DNA from: DTNV01 sp964388435
GTDB taxonomy: Archaea > Micrarchaeota > Micrarchaeia > Norongarragalinales > UBA8480
NCBI GenBank assembly: GCA_964388435.1
Contig: CAYMAH010000053.1
Coordinates: 1-31,285, forward strand
Length of the DNA stretch: 31,285 nucleotides
Reading direction: 5' to 3'
The notes under the pieces were generated by a model that was not told the DNA's origin, searched no databases, and saw only the letters and a list, made by a program, of their open reading frames with translations. Numbering within the stretch: the stretch's first letter is position 1; the number at the start of each line of letters is the position of its first letter. Made by a program: the position numbers and the translations under genes. Below, in pieces: positions 1 to 6,658 of this stretch.

Positions 1-503
1 AGGCCGCTTCCACCTTGTTGCGCTCCTCCCCCAACCATTGCATAGCCTAAAATGTTCTGAGAATTCAGGGAGGTAGCCCCGGTGTTTGAACCTGCCAAAA
101 CACCGTCCACGAAAATGTACGCTCCGCTGCTGTTTACAACGCCAGCCGCCAAATGCCAGCCGCCGTCGGCGTAGGAGCTTGAGGATGAAACGTAAACTTG
201 GCTTCCATTCCAAACTCCGAAAGTCAGATTGCCTCCGTACCATCCGAAAAAGTTGCTATACGCCGTGTTGCCGGTGTTGTTAGCAGTGGTGTTGACAAGC
301 TGGTCGTCAAACATTATGCCGCTTGGGGTGAGTGTGTTAAACCAGAAAGCGATTGTGTAACCGTTCAGAATGTTGTTGAAAGAGGGAGCTGAAGCGTAAA
401 AGTAAGAGTAATTGTCAAAGTTTAGGTAGTATTGAGTCGCGTTGACGTGAAAAACCAAAACAAGAAAAACAACAAACGCAACTCCAATTTTAAAAAAATT
501 CAT
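1..503 (-). CDS. Secreted LamG/concanavalin A-like protein (3' part cut by window edge)
   Basis: The reading frame stays open from an ATG at 503 (another lies in frame at 509) to the window edge, so the C-terminus is missing. The first ~22 residues form a hydrophobic signal peptide or anchor (FFKIGVAFVVFLVLVFHVNA). The exported part then reads like a LamG/concanavalin A-like jelly-roll: YTIAFWFNT, a WHLAAGVVNSSGAYIFVDG strand pair and LNSQNILGYAMVGGG are typical of that fold. Such domains bind glycans or sit in large surface proteins. Several N-x-S/T sequons are visible, so it could be a substrate of the AglB encoded at 10183-13224. A TATA-like TTAAAAAG lies about 25-30 nt upstream of the ATG at 503. 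The fold is a confident guess from pattern. Ligand and full length are unknown. Confidence 0.7.
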   Translation of the reverse strand, partial: MNFFKIGVAFVVFLVLVFHVNATQYYLNFDNYSYFYASAPSFNNILNGYTIAFWFNTLTPSGIMFDDQLVNTTANNTGNTAYSNFFGWYGGNLTFGVWNGSQVYVSSSSSYADGGWHLAAGVVNSSGAYIFVDGVLAGSNTGATSLNSQNILGYAMVGGGAQQGGSG

Positions 504-613
504 ATACATTTAAATTATTAAACAAGTCTTTTTAACTTTTGCGTTTGCCTGTTGTATTGCTAAAATTAAGTTTTAAAACACAACGCGCATGATTGAGTTT
601 GCCTGGCAAAATT

Positions 614-937
614 TTATTTTCTTAGTTTTGAGTTTAAAGCAACAAGTTCAACGTGCTGCTTTCTTATAAAGCGTTTGTACTCGTCGAGTTCAATTTTTCC
701 CTGAAGGTAATCTTTTTTCTTGTCTTCAATGCTTTTCTGGATTTCCTTTTTCCTTTCATTCAAGTCTTCCTCCTGCATGTTGACTTCGAAAAGCTTTTGC
801 TCCGTAGGCTCGCCGGCCTCGCCTTGTTTTTCTGTTTTCCTGAAAAAATCGTAGTAGGCTAGATAAAGAAAAACAAAAAGTAGAATGACGATAAGCAGGT
901 CCTCGACAATATCTATGAAGTCGGTTGAAATGTACAT
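614..937 (-). CDS. Small membrane-anchored coiled-coil protein with SHOCT-like C-terminus
   Basis: 107 aa. Residues about 8-30 are one transmembrane helix (LLIVILLFVFLYLAYYDFF), followed by an acidic/glutamine linker and a charged helical region. The end, KKKDYLQGKIELDEYKRFIRKQ, resembles the SHOCT motif: a short amphipathic helix, G-x-I-(D/E)-x-x-E-(F/Y), then a basic helix, usually an oligomerisation or tethering module. The ATG at 937 is preceded by TTTTTTAAGC centred about 29 nt upstream, so the mRNA may be leaderless. It lies on the same strand as the LamG-like gene, which starts 110 nt further on. No function can be assigned. A small membrane-bound adaptor is an inference from architecture only. 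Confidence 0.7.
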   Translation of the reverse strand: MYISTDFIDIVEDLLIVILLFVFLYLAYYDFFRKTEKQGEAGEPTEQKLFEVNMQEEDLNERKKEIQKSIEDKKKDYLQGKIELDEYKRFIRKQHVELVALNSKLRK

Positions 938-1000
938 ATTGAAAAAAAGAAGGGAGGCGGGCTTAAAAAACTTTTTGCATGCTTAGATTTTTTTTAATTT

Positions 1001-1813
1001 CTAAACTTTCAACCTTCGGAATCTCGGCAGAAAGCGAGTGCTTATAAGCTGTATGACGTCTGTTTTAACAGAGCTCCAATCAGGCCTGTTGCTCATTAGA
1101 ATGAACGAGTCGTATTTTGACAATTTAGACTCGCTTGAAGTTTTAAGCAGTTCAATCAAATCGCTGAAAAAACCGGGGGTTATTCTAAAGAAATCGAAAA
1201 ATGAGCTTTGATACTTGAACAACTCATCCATTACGACTGCGACATCAAACTCAAGCGAGAATAAACCCCAAACATCAAACAGGTCTTTTCCCTCGCATCT
1301 TGATGACAATGCGAGCAGTTTCATTGCGATTAGAGTTTCAATCTTGTATGTTGGGATTCTCACTCCGCTCGCATATTCAACATCGTATTTTTCAATAAAG
1401 GATTTTGTCCTCGCAAACACCACTTTACTCACGGGTTTTTTAAGCGAAAGGTTGATGTCAGCGTTTATCACGTCCGAGCGAATGCCTTGCGAAGCATCGC
1501 TGTATTGGAGTGGGAATCTGTAAAAGCCCCTGAAAATACGCTCGGGTTTTCCAACAAACACTCCTGAAATGCTTTCAAGAAGTTCTTGAGTTTTTGAGGG
1601 GGAGGTGTTGAACAAATGAAAATCCAGATCCTCTGAAAAACGAGGGCAGTCAAGATAAATCTTGTTTACAGCCGTTCCCCCAAACAAAGCGTACCGCGCC
1701 CCTCTCTCTAAACAAACGCTGTTCAGGTCTGCGAGTATTCTGTTAAGCTTCTGCTCCTTGTAAATAAACTCGCGAGACAATCCAGTACCTATAAGAATTT
1801 TTTCATCAATCAT
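1001..1813 (-). CDS. abiEii: AbiEii-type nucleotidyltransferase toxin
   Basis: 270 aa nucleotidyltransferase of the AbiEii/AbiGii (DUF1814) family, the toxin of type IV toxin-antitoxin and abortive-infection systems. The core motif is GGTAVN (residues 45-50) followed by RFSEDLDF (58-65), the G-G-(S/T) ... S-x-D-x-D metal-binding pattern of this fold. A second hallmark lies near residues 155-185, where K-x(n)-ALSSR precedes GKDLFDVWGL. Known family members transfer nucleotides to tRNA or phosphorylate targets; which applies here cannot be seen. The ATG at 1813 overlaps the upstream AbiEi-like gene by 8 bp, the usual antitoxin-toxin order with translational coupling. All core residues are present, so it looks intact. 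Relatives also occur as stand-alone nucleotidyltransferases, but the partner gene makes a TA pair the best reading. Confidence 0.88.
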   Translation of the reverse strand: MIDEKILIGTGLSREFIYKEQKLNRILADLNSVCLERGARYALFGGTAVNKIYLDCPRFSEDLDFHLFNTSPSKTQELLESISGVFVGKPERIFRGFYRFPLQYSDASQGIRSDVINADINLSLKKPVSKVVFARTKSFIEKYDVEYASGVRIPTYKIETLIAMKLLALSSRCEGKDLFDVWGLFSLEFDVAVVMDELFKYQSSFFDFFRITPGFFSDLIELLKTSSESKLSKYDSFILMSNRPDWSSVKTDVIQLISTRFLPRFRRLKV

Positions 1814-2567
1814 TCAAACCGCCTTTTGAATTATCTATAACGTGCCATGTTTTGTTAAAAAAACCTTTACTCTTAATTTCGGGCAAAAGAGGGGATACTG
1901 TTTTCGAGCTAACCAGGCTTTTTTTGAGACCCCGTGTAAAAAAACCGGGAGCCAAATCCTTTTTTTCGGCAAGGTAGCCCAAGCGCTGTTTAACCGCGGC
2001 GGAACCGAATTGATCAAGATAAAACAACAACTCCCTCCAATCATCCGCCGACAATTTTGAATGCTTGAGCGCATTGAAAACCCTTGCAAATCCTCCGGCA
2101 TACTCTGGAAATGAAAAACAGTCAAAAAAAGTTTTGGCTTTTTTTGAAACAAAAATATTGTCAAAACGTTCTGCTCCAGCGCACTTCTCACCCAAGCGTA
2201 TGAACCTGTACTCAAAACCGTTTCTTACGGTGTTTCCAGAAAGATCTTTGGTGGCCACAAAGACTGTTCGCGGGGCTTCGTCAATTAGATGATGAAAATA
2301 AAGCGCTGAAGCAAAACCAATATAAGAAGCCTTACCTCCGAGGAAAAGACCTTGCCGAAGGGAAAAAAAAGAATCTGAAGGTTTGCCTGTATAAAAAGAG
2401 CCCTTTCCAACCCGGGTTAATGACTGCTTGCGCGCTAGTCTTCCCAAAACTTCTGAGAGATAAACCACGCTGAAATTTTTAAGAACCCTGTTAATCTCAT
2501 CAAAGCTGATGAAAACTCCCAATGGAAGCGAGTCTTCAACGCTCTGCTCCACACGCGATAGGTACAT
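1806..2567 (-). CDS. AbiEi-like winged-helix antitoxin/transcriptional regulator
   Basis: About 253 aa from the ATG at 2567. The frame stays open to a TTG at 2624, but a TATA box at 2589-2597 sits only about 26 nt upstream of the ATG, so the longer form would start inside the promoter. The N-terminus is winged-helix-like (ISFDEINRVLKNFSVVYLSEVLGRLARKQSLTRVGKGSFY). The middle carries the AbiEi signature region with SYIGFASALYFHHLIDE, then TVFVATKD, where antitoxins of this family have (Y/F)-x-S-x-x-S-A-L-x-x-(H/Y)-x-L. AbiEi proteins repress their own operon and neutralise the AbiEii toxin, encoded directly downstream with an 8-bp overlap. The pairing and order are typical. The exact antitoxin subfamily is inferred. 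Confidence 0.8.
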   Translation of the reverse strand: MYLSRVEQSVEDSLPLGVFISFDEINRVLKNFSVVYLSEVLGRLARKQSLTRVGKGSFYTGKPSDSFFSLRQGLFLGGKASYIGFASALYFHHLIDEAPRTVFVATKDLSGNTVRNGFEYRFIRLGEKCAGAERFDNIFVSKKAKTFFDCFSFPEYAGGFARVFNALKHSKLSADDWRELLFYLDQFGSAAVKQRLGYLAEKKDLAPGFFTRGLKKSLVSSKTVSPLLPEIKSKGFFNKTWHVIDNSKGGLND

Positions 2568-2588
2568 AAACAAATTATGCACGAAAAG

Positions 2589-2597
2589 ATATTTAAA
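2589..2597 (-). promoter_or_regulatory. TATA box of the AbiE-like operon
   Basis: On the minus strand this reads TTTAAATAT, centred about 26 nt upstream of the ATG at 2567. Archaeal transcription starts about 25 nt downstream of such a box, which places the 5' end at or next to the start codon and argues for a leaderless mRNA and the shorter AbiEi protein. Confidence 0.6.
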
Positions 2598-2624
2598 CTT
2601 TTTTAAATCATATATTTTAAACAA

Positions 2625-2989
2625 AATTGTTTAATAACACTTATTTAAAAAAATGAAAAGCTTTACAAGCCACTTCATGAAATTCTATTTTCTCAACAAC
2701 CCGAAGTTTTTTAATCATTTCAAGTAACAAATTCTATACTTTAGTATGTAAAATGTTTCACTAAATGCAAAAAAAAATCGGGAAATATTAAAATATAAGG
2801 AAATATTAAAATATAAGATGTAAGTTTATTTAATTTAATTAAAAAAAACAACTTTCAATAAATTTGAACGCCTAAAAACGGTTTTGTGTTGAGCGTGAGG
2901 GTTTAGTTTGACAGTAAAACGGCTAGCACGACGGGCTATAATTTAGGTTATCGTGGGATTGACAGGTTTAGTTAATGATTTTTGCATTT
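2625..2989. other. AT-rich spacer between the AbiE operon and the AAA ATPase gene
   Basis: About 365 nt with no convincing gene. It contains a perfect tandem repeat at 2781-2816 and two copies of GGTTTAGTT near 2899 and 2967. The only open frame with an ATG (2653-2727, 24 codons) has no coding character. The last 110 nt are richer in G than the rest and could be the remnant of a lost gene or an uncharacterised RNA; I cannot assign it. Confidence 0.5.
2781..2816. repeat. Perfect 18-bp tandem duplication
   Basis: Two adjacent identical copies of GGAAATATTAAAATATAA (2781-2798 and 2799-2816). Each contains a TATA-like core, so the array could act as a promoter or operator, but no start codon lies at the usual distance on either strand. 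Slippage duplication is the simplest origin. Confidence 0.85.
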
Positions 2990-4417
2990 TTATGCTGTGT
3001 TTATTATTTTTTCTATTTCTTTGAGGTTGAAAAGAAGGGTTTTTTCTTTGCCTGCTGTTTCGGTTAGTTTTTCGTCAAAGCCTGTTTTTGAGAATAGCGC
3101 GTAGTGTTCTTTTCTTTGGTTGTCGTGCCATTCGACGTATTGGGCTTTTCTTTGGAGGTTTTTGAGGGTTTCGACTCCGGTTTTGTGGTTGGACCACTTG
3201 CATTCTGCGAAGAGTATGTCTTTTGTGTTTTCGTTTAGCGCTATAACGTCGATTTCTTCTTGGGTTTTGTCTTTTGATTTTTCGCGGTTTGAGCCCCACC
3301 ACCTGCCGATTTTGGTTATTGGAAATATTTTTTTACGTGTGGAAAGAAGCGTGATGAATTCTTTGGCGAAGTCTTCAAATCTTTTTTGTGCTATTGTTGT
3401 TTTTATGTTGTTGGCAAGCGCTTCGTGAAGGTCGGGTGATTTTAGTTCTATGAGTTCTTTGTATTTTTCTAGTGTGGAAGCCCAGAAAAACGTGTAAGGG
3501 TCGTTGATTTGATACAAGCCTCCCTTGGATTTTCTTGAAGGGTTTACGTTTACAGGGTACTCTTTTTTTATTATTCCCGTGTTTTCAAGCAGTGAAAGAT
3601 ACCGGTTAAGGTTGCTTTGGAACACGCCCAGTTTGGTGGAAATCTCGTTTGGTTTGTTCACGCCGTTTGCGATTAGTTTGAGTATGTTTATGTATGTCGA
3701 GTCTTTTCTTGTCTCTTCCGATAGGAGTATTGAAGGTTCTTCCAGGAATATGCTGGTTTCTCCTATTATTTTTTTTATGATTCCTTCAAGATTTTGAGAG
3801 CGTGCTATTTTGTAGTAGGCCGCCACCCCTCCGAAAATGAAGTAAGTGTATAGTTTATCTTCAAAACTCATTTTTTCATGCATTAACTCTTTTATTTTAT
3901 AAAACGGGATTGGATTTAGCTTTATGATGGACGCGCTTCTTCCATACAAAGGAGCTGAGTAGTTTAAAACCTCGTCCTGCATCATGCTCGTGCTTGAACC
4001 GCTTAGAATAAGCGTGACGTTTGATTTGCTTAGGTATTGATCCCACCCAGCTTGAAATATTGACGGCAGTGCCTTGTTAACCGAAGCAAGGTAAGGAAAC
4101 TCGTCTATTGCTATTATTATACCGCAATTTTTGATATTGTCAAAAAGCATATCCCAACCCGTAACGCCGAATTTTACAAGGTTGTCATTGTTCAAGGCAA
4201 GGCCTATACTTCTTGAAATTTTCTGCAGTTGCTCGCTTTCACTTTCCTTTGTAGCTATATAATACGCGGCCGTTTTTCCTTTTATAAACTCTCTTATAAG
4301 TTCTGTTTTGCCTATCCTTCTTCTTCCGTAAACCACGACAAGTTTTGCCCCTTTTGACTTGTAGGCGTTGTTCAACGCTTCAAGCTCTTCTTCTCTATCA
4401 ACAAACAAACTTTCCAT
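2990..4417 (-). CDS. Archaeal AAA ATPase with DUF234/nuclease-like C-terminus
   Basis: 475 aa member of the archaeal ATPase family (ATPase_2 plus DUF234), which is abundant and mostly uncharacterised. Walker A is GRRRIGKTE (residues 31-39), Walker B IIAIDEF (about 101-107), and a sensor-like TLILSGSS follows near 135-142. A winged-helix segment spans roughly 235-310 (INILKLIANGVNKPNEIS). The DUF234 end contains EEIDVIALN and DILFAECKWS, an E/D ... E-x-K arrangement resembling a degenerate PD-(D/E)XK nuclease core, so DNA binding or cleavage is possible. The ATG at 4417 overlaps an 11-bp direct repeat. The gene stands alone on its strand, and family members often behave as mobile accessory genes. 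The reaction beyond ATP hydrolysis is unknown. Confidence 0.88.
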   Translation of the reverse strand: MESLFVDREEELEALNNAYKSKGAKLVVVYGRRRIGKTELIREFIKGKTAAYYIATKESESEQLQKISRSIGLALNNDNLVKFGVTGWDMLFDNIKNCGIIIAIDEFPYLASVNKALPSIFQAGWDQYLSKSNVTLILSGSSTSMMQDEVLNYSAPLYGRSASIIKLNPIPFYKIKELMHEKMSFEDKLYTYFIFGGVAAYYKIARSQNLEGIIKKIIGETSIFLEEPSILLSEETRKDSTYINILKLIANGVNKPNEISTKLGVFQSNLNRYLSLLENTGIIKKEYPVNVNPSRKSKGGLYQINDPYTFFWASTLEKYKELIELKSPDLHEALANNIKTTIAQKRFEDFAKEFITLLSTRKKIFPITKIGRWWGSNREKSKDKTQEEIDVIALNENTKDILFAECKWSNHKTGVETLKNLQRKAQYVEWHDNQRKEHYALFSKTGFDEKLTETAGKEKTLLFNLKEIEKIINTA

Positions 4418-4441
4418 ATCTTTATCATTTTATCTTTATCA
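4417..4441. repeat. Direct repeat at the ATPase start, possible operator
   Basis: TATCTTTATCA occurs at 4417-4427 and again at 4431-4441, a centre-to-centre spacing of 14 bp, directly upstream of and touching the ATG of the AAA ATPase gene. A winged-helix protein such as this ATPase could bind there for autoregulation. That is inference from position only. Confidence 0.5.
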
Positions 4442-4532
4442 ATTATTAATAAAGAAAAGTTAATAAATGTTATTGTTGAAAAGGTTTTCTTTGAATTTGT
4501 TTATTTTTTTTTTTAGTTTTCTCCCAGCCATA

Positions 4533-4551
4533 ACAATAAAATTTTTATTGT
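4533..4551. repeat. AT-rich inverted repeat
   Basis: ACAATAAAA (4533-4541) and TTTTATTGT (4543-4551) are perfectly complementary around one central base. It lies between the ATPase promoter and the end of tRNA-Leu. It might be a protein-binding palindrome or a weak terminator; nothing in the sequence decides which. Confidence 0.5.
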
Positions 4552-4580
4552 CATTGATGGTATTTCAAAGGGAACGCCTT

Positions 4581-4588
4581 AAAAAAAA
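4581..4588 (-). terminator. Oligo-T terminator of tRNA-Leu
   Basis: A run of eight T on the minus strand begins three bases after the discriminator base of tRNA-Leu. Archaeal RNA polymerase terminates at such oligo-T tracts without a hairpin. Confidence 0.6.
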
Positions 4589-4590
4589 GA

Positions 4591-4711
4591 TGCAGGGGCT
4601 GGGATTTTCACTTTTCTTTGTTTTGAACCCAGGCAACCTCTACGGTACAGGGTTTCCTCCTTTGCAAAAGACCTAAGCCCTGCGCATTTGACCAGACTCT
4701 GCCACCCCTGC
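4591..4711 (-). tRNA. tRNA-Leu(UAG) with two introns (37/38 and 59/60)
   Basis: The acceptor GCAGGGG/CCCCTGC pairs perfectly, with A73 at 4591 and no encoded CCA. The D arm is GCA...TGC, the anticodon stem CAGGG/CCCTG, a short long-type variable stem ACC/GGT is present, and the T stem is CTGGG/CCCAG. Two stretches do not fit a mature tRNA. The first, 4671-4654 (18 nt), follows loop bases CTTAGG. Removing it gives CTTAGGA with anticodon UAG. It folds into a bulge-helix-bulge with an internal CTTT/AAAG hairpin. The second, 4621-4605 (17 nt), lies in the T loop; removal restores TTCAAAT. Here TTCA pairs with TGAA and a three-base AAT bulge is cut after its second base. Position 37/38 is the canonical archaeal site; 59/60 is a rarer one. 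The mature length is 86 nt. Confidence 0.9.
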
Positions 4712-4730
4712 ATTTGAATATTAACGCGGT

Positions 4731-5459
4731 TTAATCATAAATAGCTTGCTGTTCCTGGAAGTTTTTGTAATCCGTGTTCATTGACTTCATTTTGTCGAAA
4801 GTGCTTTTTATTTTCTTTTCAACTTCGTCGGCTTCTTTCAAAAGCTCTTCAGTGCTTAATTCAAAGCCTATCATTTTGCTTGAAGCGTCTATCAGTCTTG
4901 CGCTTGCCCTTGGGTCTAAAAGCTTGTCTGTGGGGATTAAAAGATTAGCCGCTGGAAAGCTTCTCAAAGCGCACTGCGATATCAAAATCCCGCTGACCCC
5001 CTGTGTCGCCCCTTCTTTTATTAGGGAGATTTTGTTTTTCTTCAGCTCTTCAGCCACTTTGTCTGTGCTTGCTATCCCGTATATTGTTTCAGGCGGGTTT
5101 TCCACTCCTATCCCTGCGAATGAATAAATCATTCTAGCGTTTTTTGATTTTGCGTAGTCTATTATGCTGTTTGAGAGGGAGTAGACTATTTCAGCCGGGA
5201 TTACAAACTCTGAAAACAATACCATGATGTCTTTTTCAGCGCTTCCGTAAACCCTTGCTGGTGATAAGGGCTTGAAATCATGTATTGAAGTTACGGGGGG
5301 GAAGTGGCTGCTTACAATCTCTCCTATCAGCTCCAAGCCAAGCTTTTCAACTATGTAGAATGTTGATATGGTTCCTATCATTCCAACTCCTGGAAACCCT
5401 TCAATTAGAACCGGGTTTTTGAAGTTAAGTTTTTTAGTTTCTTTTATTTCAATTATCAT
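4731..5459 (-). CDS. PAC2-family (proteasome assembly chaperone-like) protein
   Basis: 242 aa from the ATG at 5459; the frame extends three codons to a GTG at 5468, but the ATG is favoured. It is a PAC2-domain protein: the N-terminus NPVLIEGFPGVGMIG is the family hallmark, followed by FPPVTSIHDFKPLSPARVYG, then IYSFAGIGVEN and EGATQGVSGIL. PAC2 proteins are alpha/beta-fold chaperones; archaeal PbaB-type members help proteasome assembly, while others are carboxylate-amine-ligase-like. The C-terminus (about 200-242) is a charged helical tail, as in other archaeal members. Length is typical. Upstream are T- and A-rich tracts including TTTAAA about 33 nt before the ATG. It ends 19 nt upstream of the tRNA-Leu 5' end on the same strand. 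No proteasome genes are in the window, so the partner is not shown. Confidence 0.88.
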   Translation of the reverse strand: MIIEIKETKKLNFKNPVLIEGFPGVGMIGTISTFYIVEKLGLELIGEIVSSHFPPVTSIHDFKPLSPARVYGSAEKDIMVLFSEFVIPAEIVYSLSNSIIDYAKSKNARMIYSFAGIGVENPPETIYGIASTDKVAEELKKNKISLIKEGATQGVSGILISQCALRSFPAANLLIPTDKLLDPRASARLIDASSKMIGFELSTEELLKEADEVEKKIKSTFDKMKSMNTDYKNFQEQQAIYD

Positions 5460-5530
5460 GCAAGACACACACCCTTTTTTTTTAAAAAATTTAAAGATTT
5501 TTTAAAATTTTTATACAATCACATCATTAT

Positions 5531-5568
5531 AAACCTTTCTTCATTAAATAAACCTTTCTTCATTAAAG
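5531..5568. repeat. 19-bp tandem duplication
   Basis: AAACCTTTCTTCATTAA is repeated with a period of 19 bp (units at 5531 and 5550). It lies in the spacer between the divergent PAC2 and KaiC-like genes, about 75 nt upstream of the PAC2 start. Recent slippage is likely. Confidence 0.8.
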
Positions 5569-5572
5569 ATAC

Positions 5573-5713
5573 ATCAAGGAAACAGAGCAAAACCGGAAAG
5601 AGTCAGAGCCAATTGTGCAAAGCAAGTTAGAACCTTACGAGCTTGTGAAAGAAAAGGTGTTTGAAAAAAATCAACCCGCTTTTTTTTTGGGAATAATATT
5701 GCAAAATGATTAA
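5573..5713 (+). pseudogene. Possible gene remnant upstream of the KaiC-like gene
   Basis: A 46-codon frame without ATG runs to TAA at 5711-5713 and has protein-like composition, rich in GAG, GAA and AAG codons (for example EPYELVKEKVFEKN, then AFFLGIILQND). It is closed upstream by a stop in the duplicated repeat. A GTG could start a 32-residue peptide. No promoter at the usual distance is clear. It may be the end of a decayed gene or chance; I do not recognise it. Confidence 0.2.
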
Positions 5714-5752
5714 CAAAGCTTAAAAAACATGTCTGCGTAAAAAAAAGTAATT

Positions 5753-6454
5753 ATGAACCGAGTTAAAACAGGAGTTCCGGGTTTGGACGAGCTTATTGAA
5801 GGGGGTTTTCCCGAAGGGTCAAGCATTCTTGTCAGCGGCGGGCCCGGCGTGGGAAAAAGCATTTTATCGCTTGAATATCTTTACAACGGGGCTAAGATTT
5901 ACAACGAGCCTGGAATTTACATAACCCTGGAGGAAGGACCTCAAAACATTTGGTGGAACATGCAGCGCTTCAAATGGGACTTGCTTTCCCTTGAAAAGGA
6001 TAATTTGATGAAGATTTTGAAGTTCGAGCCAAGCGAGGATTTTTCTCAAAATCTTGAAACCCAGACGAAAAGAATAGTTGAAAAAGCCAAGGAGATGGGG
6101 GCTAAGAGAATGGTCATTGATTCTATCACGGCTCTTTCTTTTTGGCTTGATAGCACGGCGAAGATAAGATACGCTATTTATGTTTTAATCGAAGAGCTGA
6201 GAAAAATAAACTGCACCACCATTCTTACAAGCGAGACAAGCGGAAGGAAGAACGATCTTTCAAGGTATGGGGTTGAAGAGTTTCTTGTTGACGGCGTTGT
6301 GGTTTTGTATTTCATTCCACCTCATCATTTTGTTTACATAAGAAAAATGAGGGGAACAAACAATTCAACCACAATTCACCCCATAACCATAAACGACAAC
6401 GGCTTGTCTGTTAATTACAAGGAAGAAATTTTATGGGAGGCGCTGAAGGATTAA
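5753..6454 (+). CDS. KaiC/RAD55-like single-domain ATPase
   Basis: 233 aa RecA-fold ATPase of the archaeal KaiC-like group. It begins with the family signature VKTGVPGLDELIEGGFPEGS; Walker A is GGPGVGKS (residues 29-36); EEG near 61-63 provides the catalytic glutamates; Walker B is RMVIDSITAL (about 117-126). The C-terminus RKMRGTNNSTTIHPITI matches the R-K-M-R-(G/Q)-(T/S) motif near the end of KaiC domains. Only one KaiC domain is present, against two in cyanobacterial KaiC, and there is no evidence for a clock role. Archaeal members act in signalling and in motility or pilus regulation. CTTAAAAAA centred about 29 nt upstream of the ATG suggests a leaderless transcript. A homologue lies at 22736-23536 and a degenerate relative at 21825-22367. 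Confidence 0.9.
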   Translation: MNRVKTGVPGLDELIEGGFPEGSSILVSGGPGVGKSILSLEYLYNGAKIYNEPGIYITLEEGPQNIWWNMQRFKWDLLSLEKDNLMKILKFEPSEDFSQNLETQTKRIVEKAKEMGAKRMVIDSITALSFWLDSTAKIRYAIYVLIEELRKINCTTILTSETSGRKNDLSRYGVEEFLVDGVVVLYFIPPHHFVYIRKMRGTNNSTTIHPITINDNGLSVNYKEEILWEALKD

Positions 6455-6529
6455 GGTGAAAAAGAATAAAAAAGAGTAATTAAAGAATAATTAATAGAGA
6501 AAAATTCAAAAAAAGGTGTTTTGTAGGAA

Positions 6530-6658
6530 ATGGCAGACAAAAAAAACCCCAGAAGCAAGGGAAAAAGGTTCAACTGGAGGAGAATGAGAAAAAAATTTAA
6601 AAAAAAGATGAAAAATGAAAGAGGCAAAAACGAAAGAAGGGGACGTGGAAGGCGCTGA
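6530..6658 (+). CDS. Candidate 42-aa very basic small protein
   Basis: An ATG at 6530 opens 42 codons ending at TGA 6656-6658. The product is almost entirely Lys/Arg (FNWRRMRKKFKKKMK, then ERRGRGRR) and would bind nucleic acid. The run W-R-R-M-R-K-K-F-K-K-K-M-K faintly resembles the tiny ribosomal protein eL41, but this is only composition and could be coincidence in an A-rich region. It overlaps the annotated start of the phosphomannomutase gene in another frame by 44 nt, so either the small ORF is not real or the mutase starts further in. No clear promoter of its own is seen. Confidence 0.25.
   Translation: MADKKNPRSKGKRFNWRRMRKKFKKKMKNERGKNERRGRGRR

Noticed and set aside
2653..2727. 24-codon ORF in the AT-rich spacer
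   Set aside because: Too short, no promoter at the right distance, no coding character.
4467..4676. 69-codon reading frame on the plus strand
   Set aside because: It runs antisense through tRNA-Leu including its introns, and the product is a low-complexity hydrophobic peptide.
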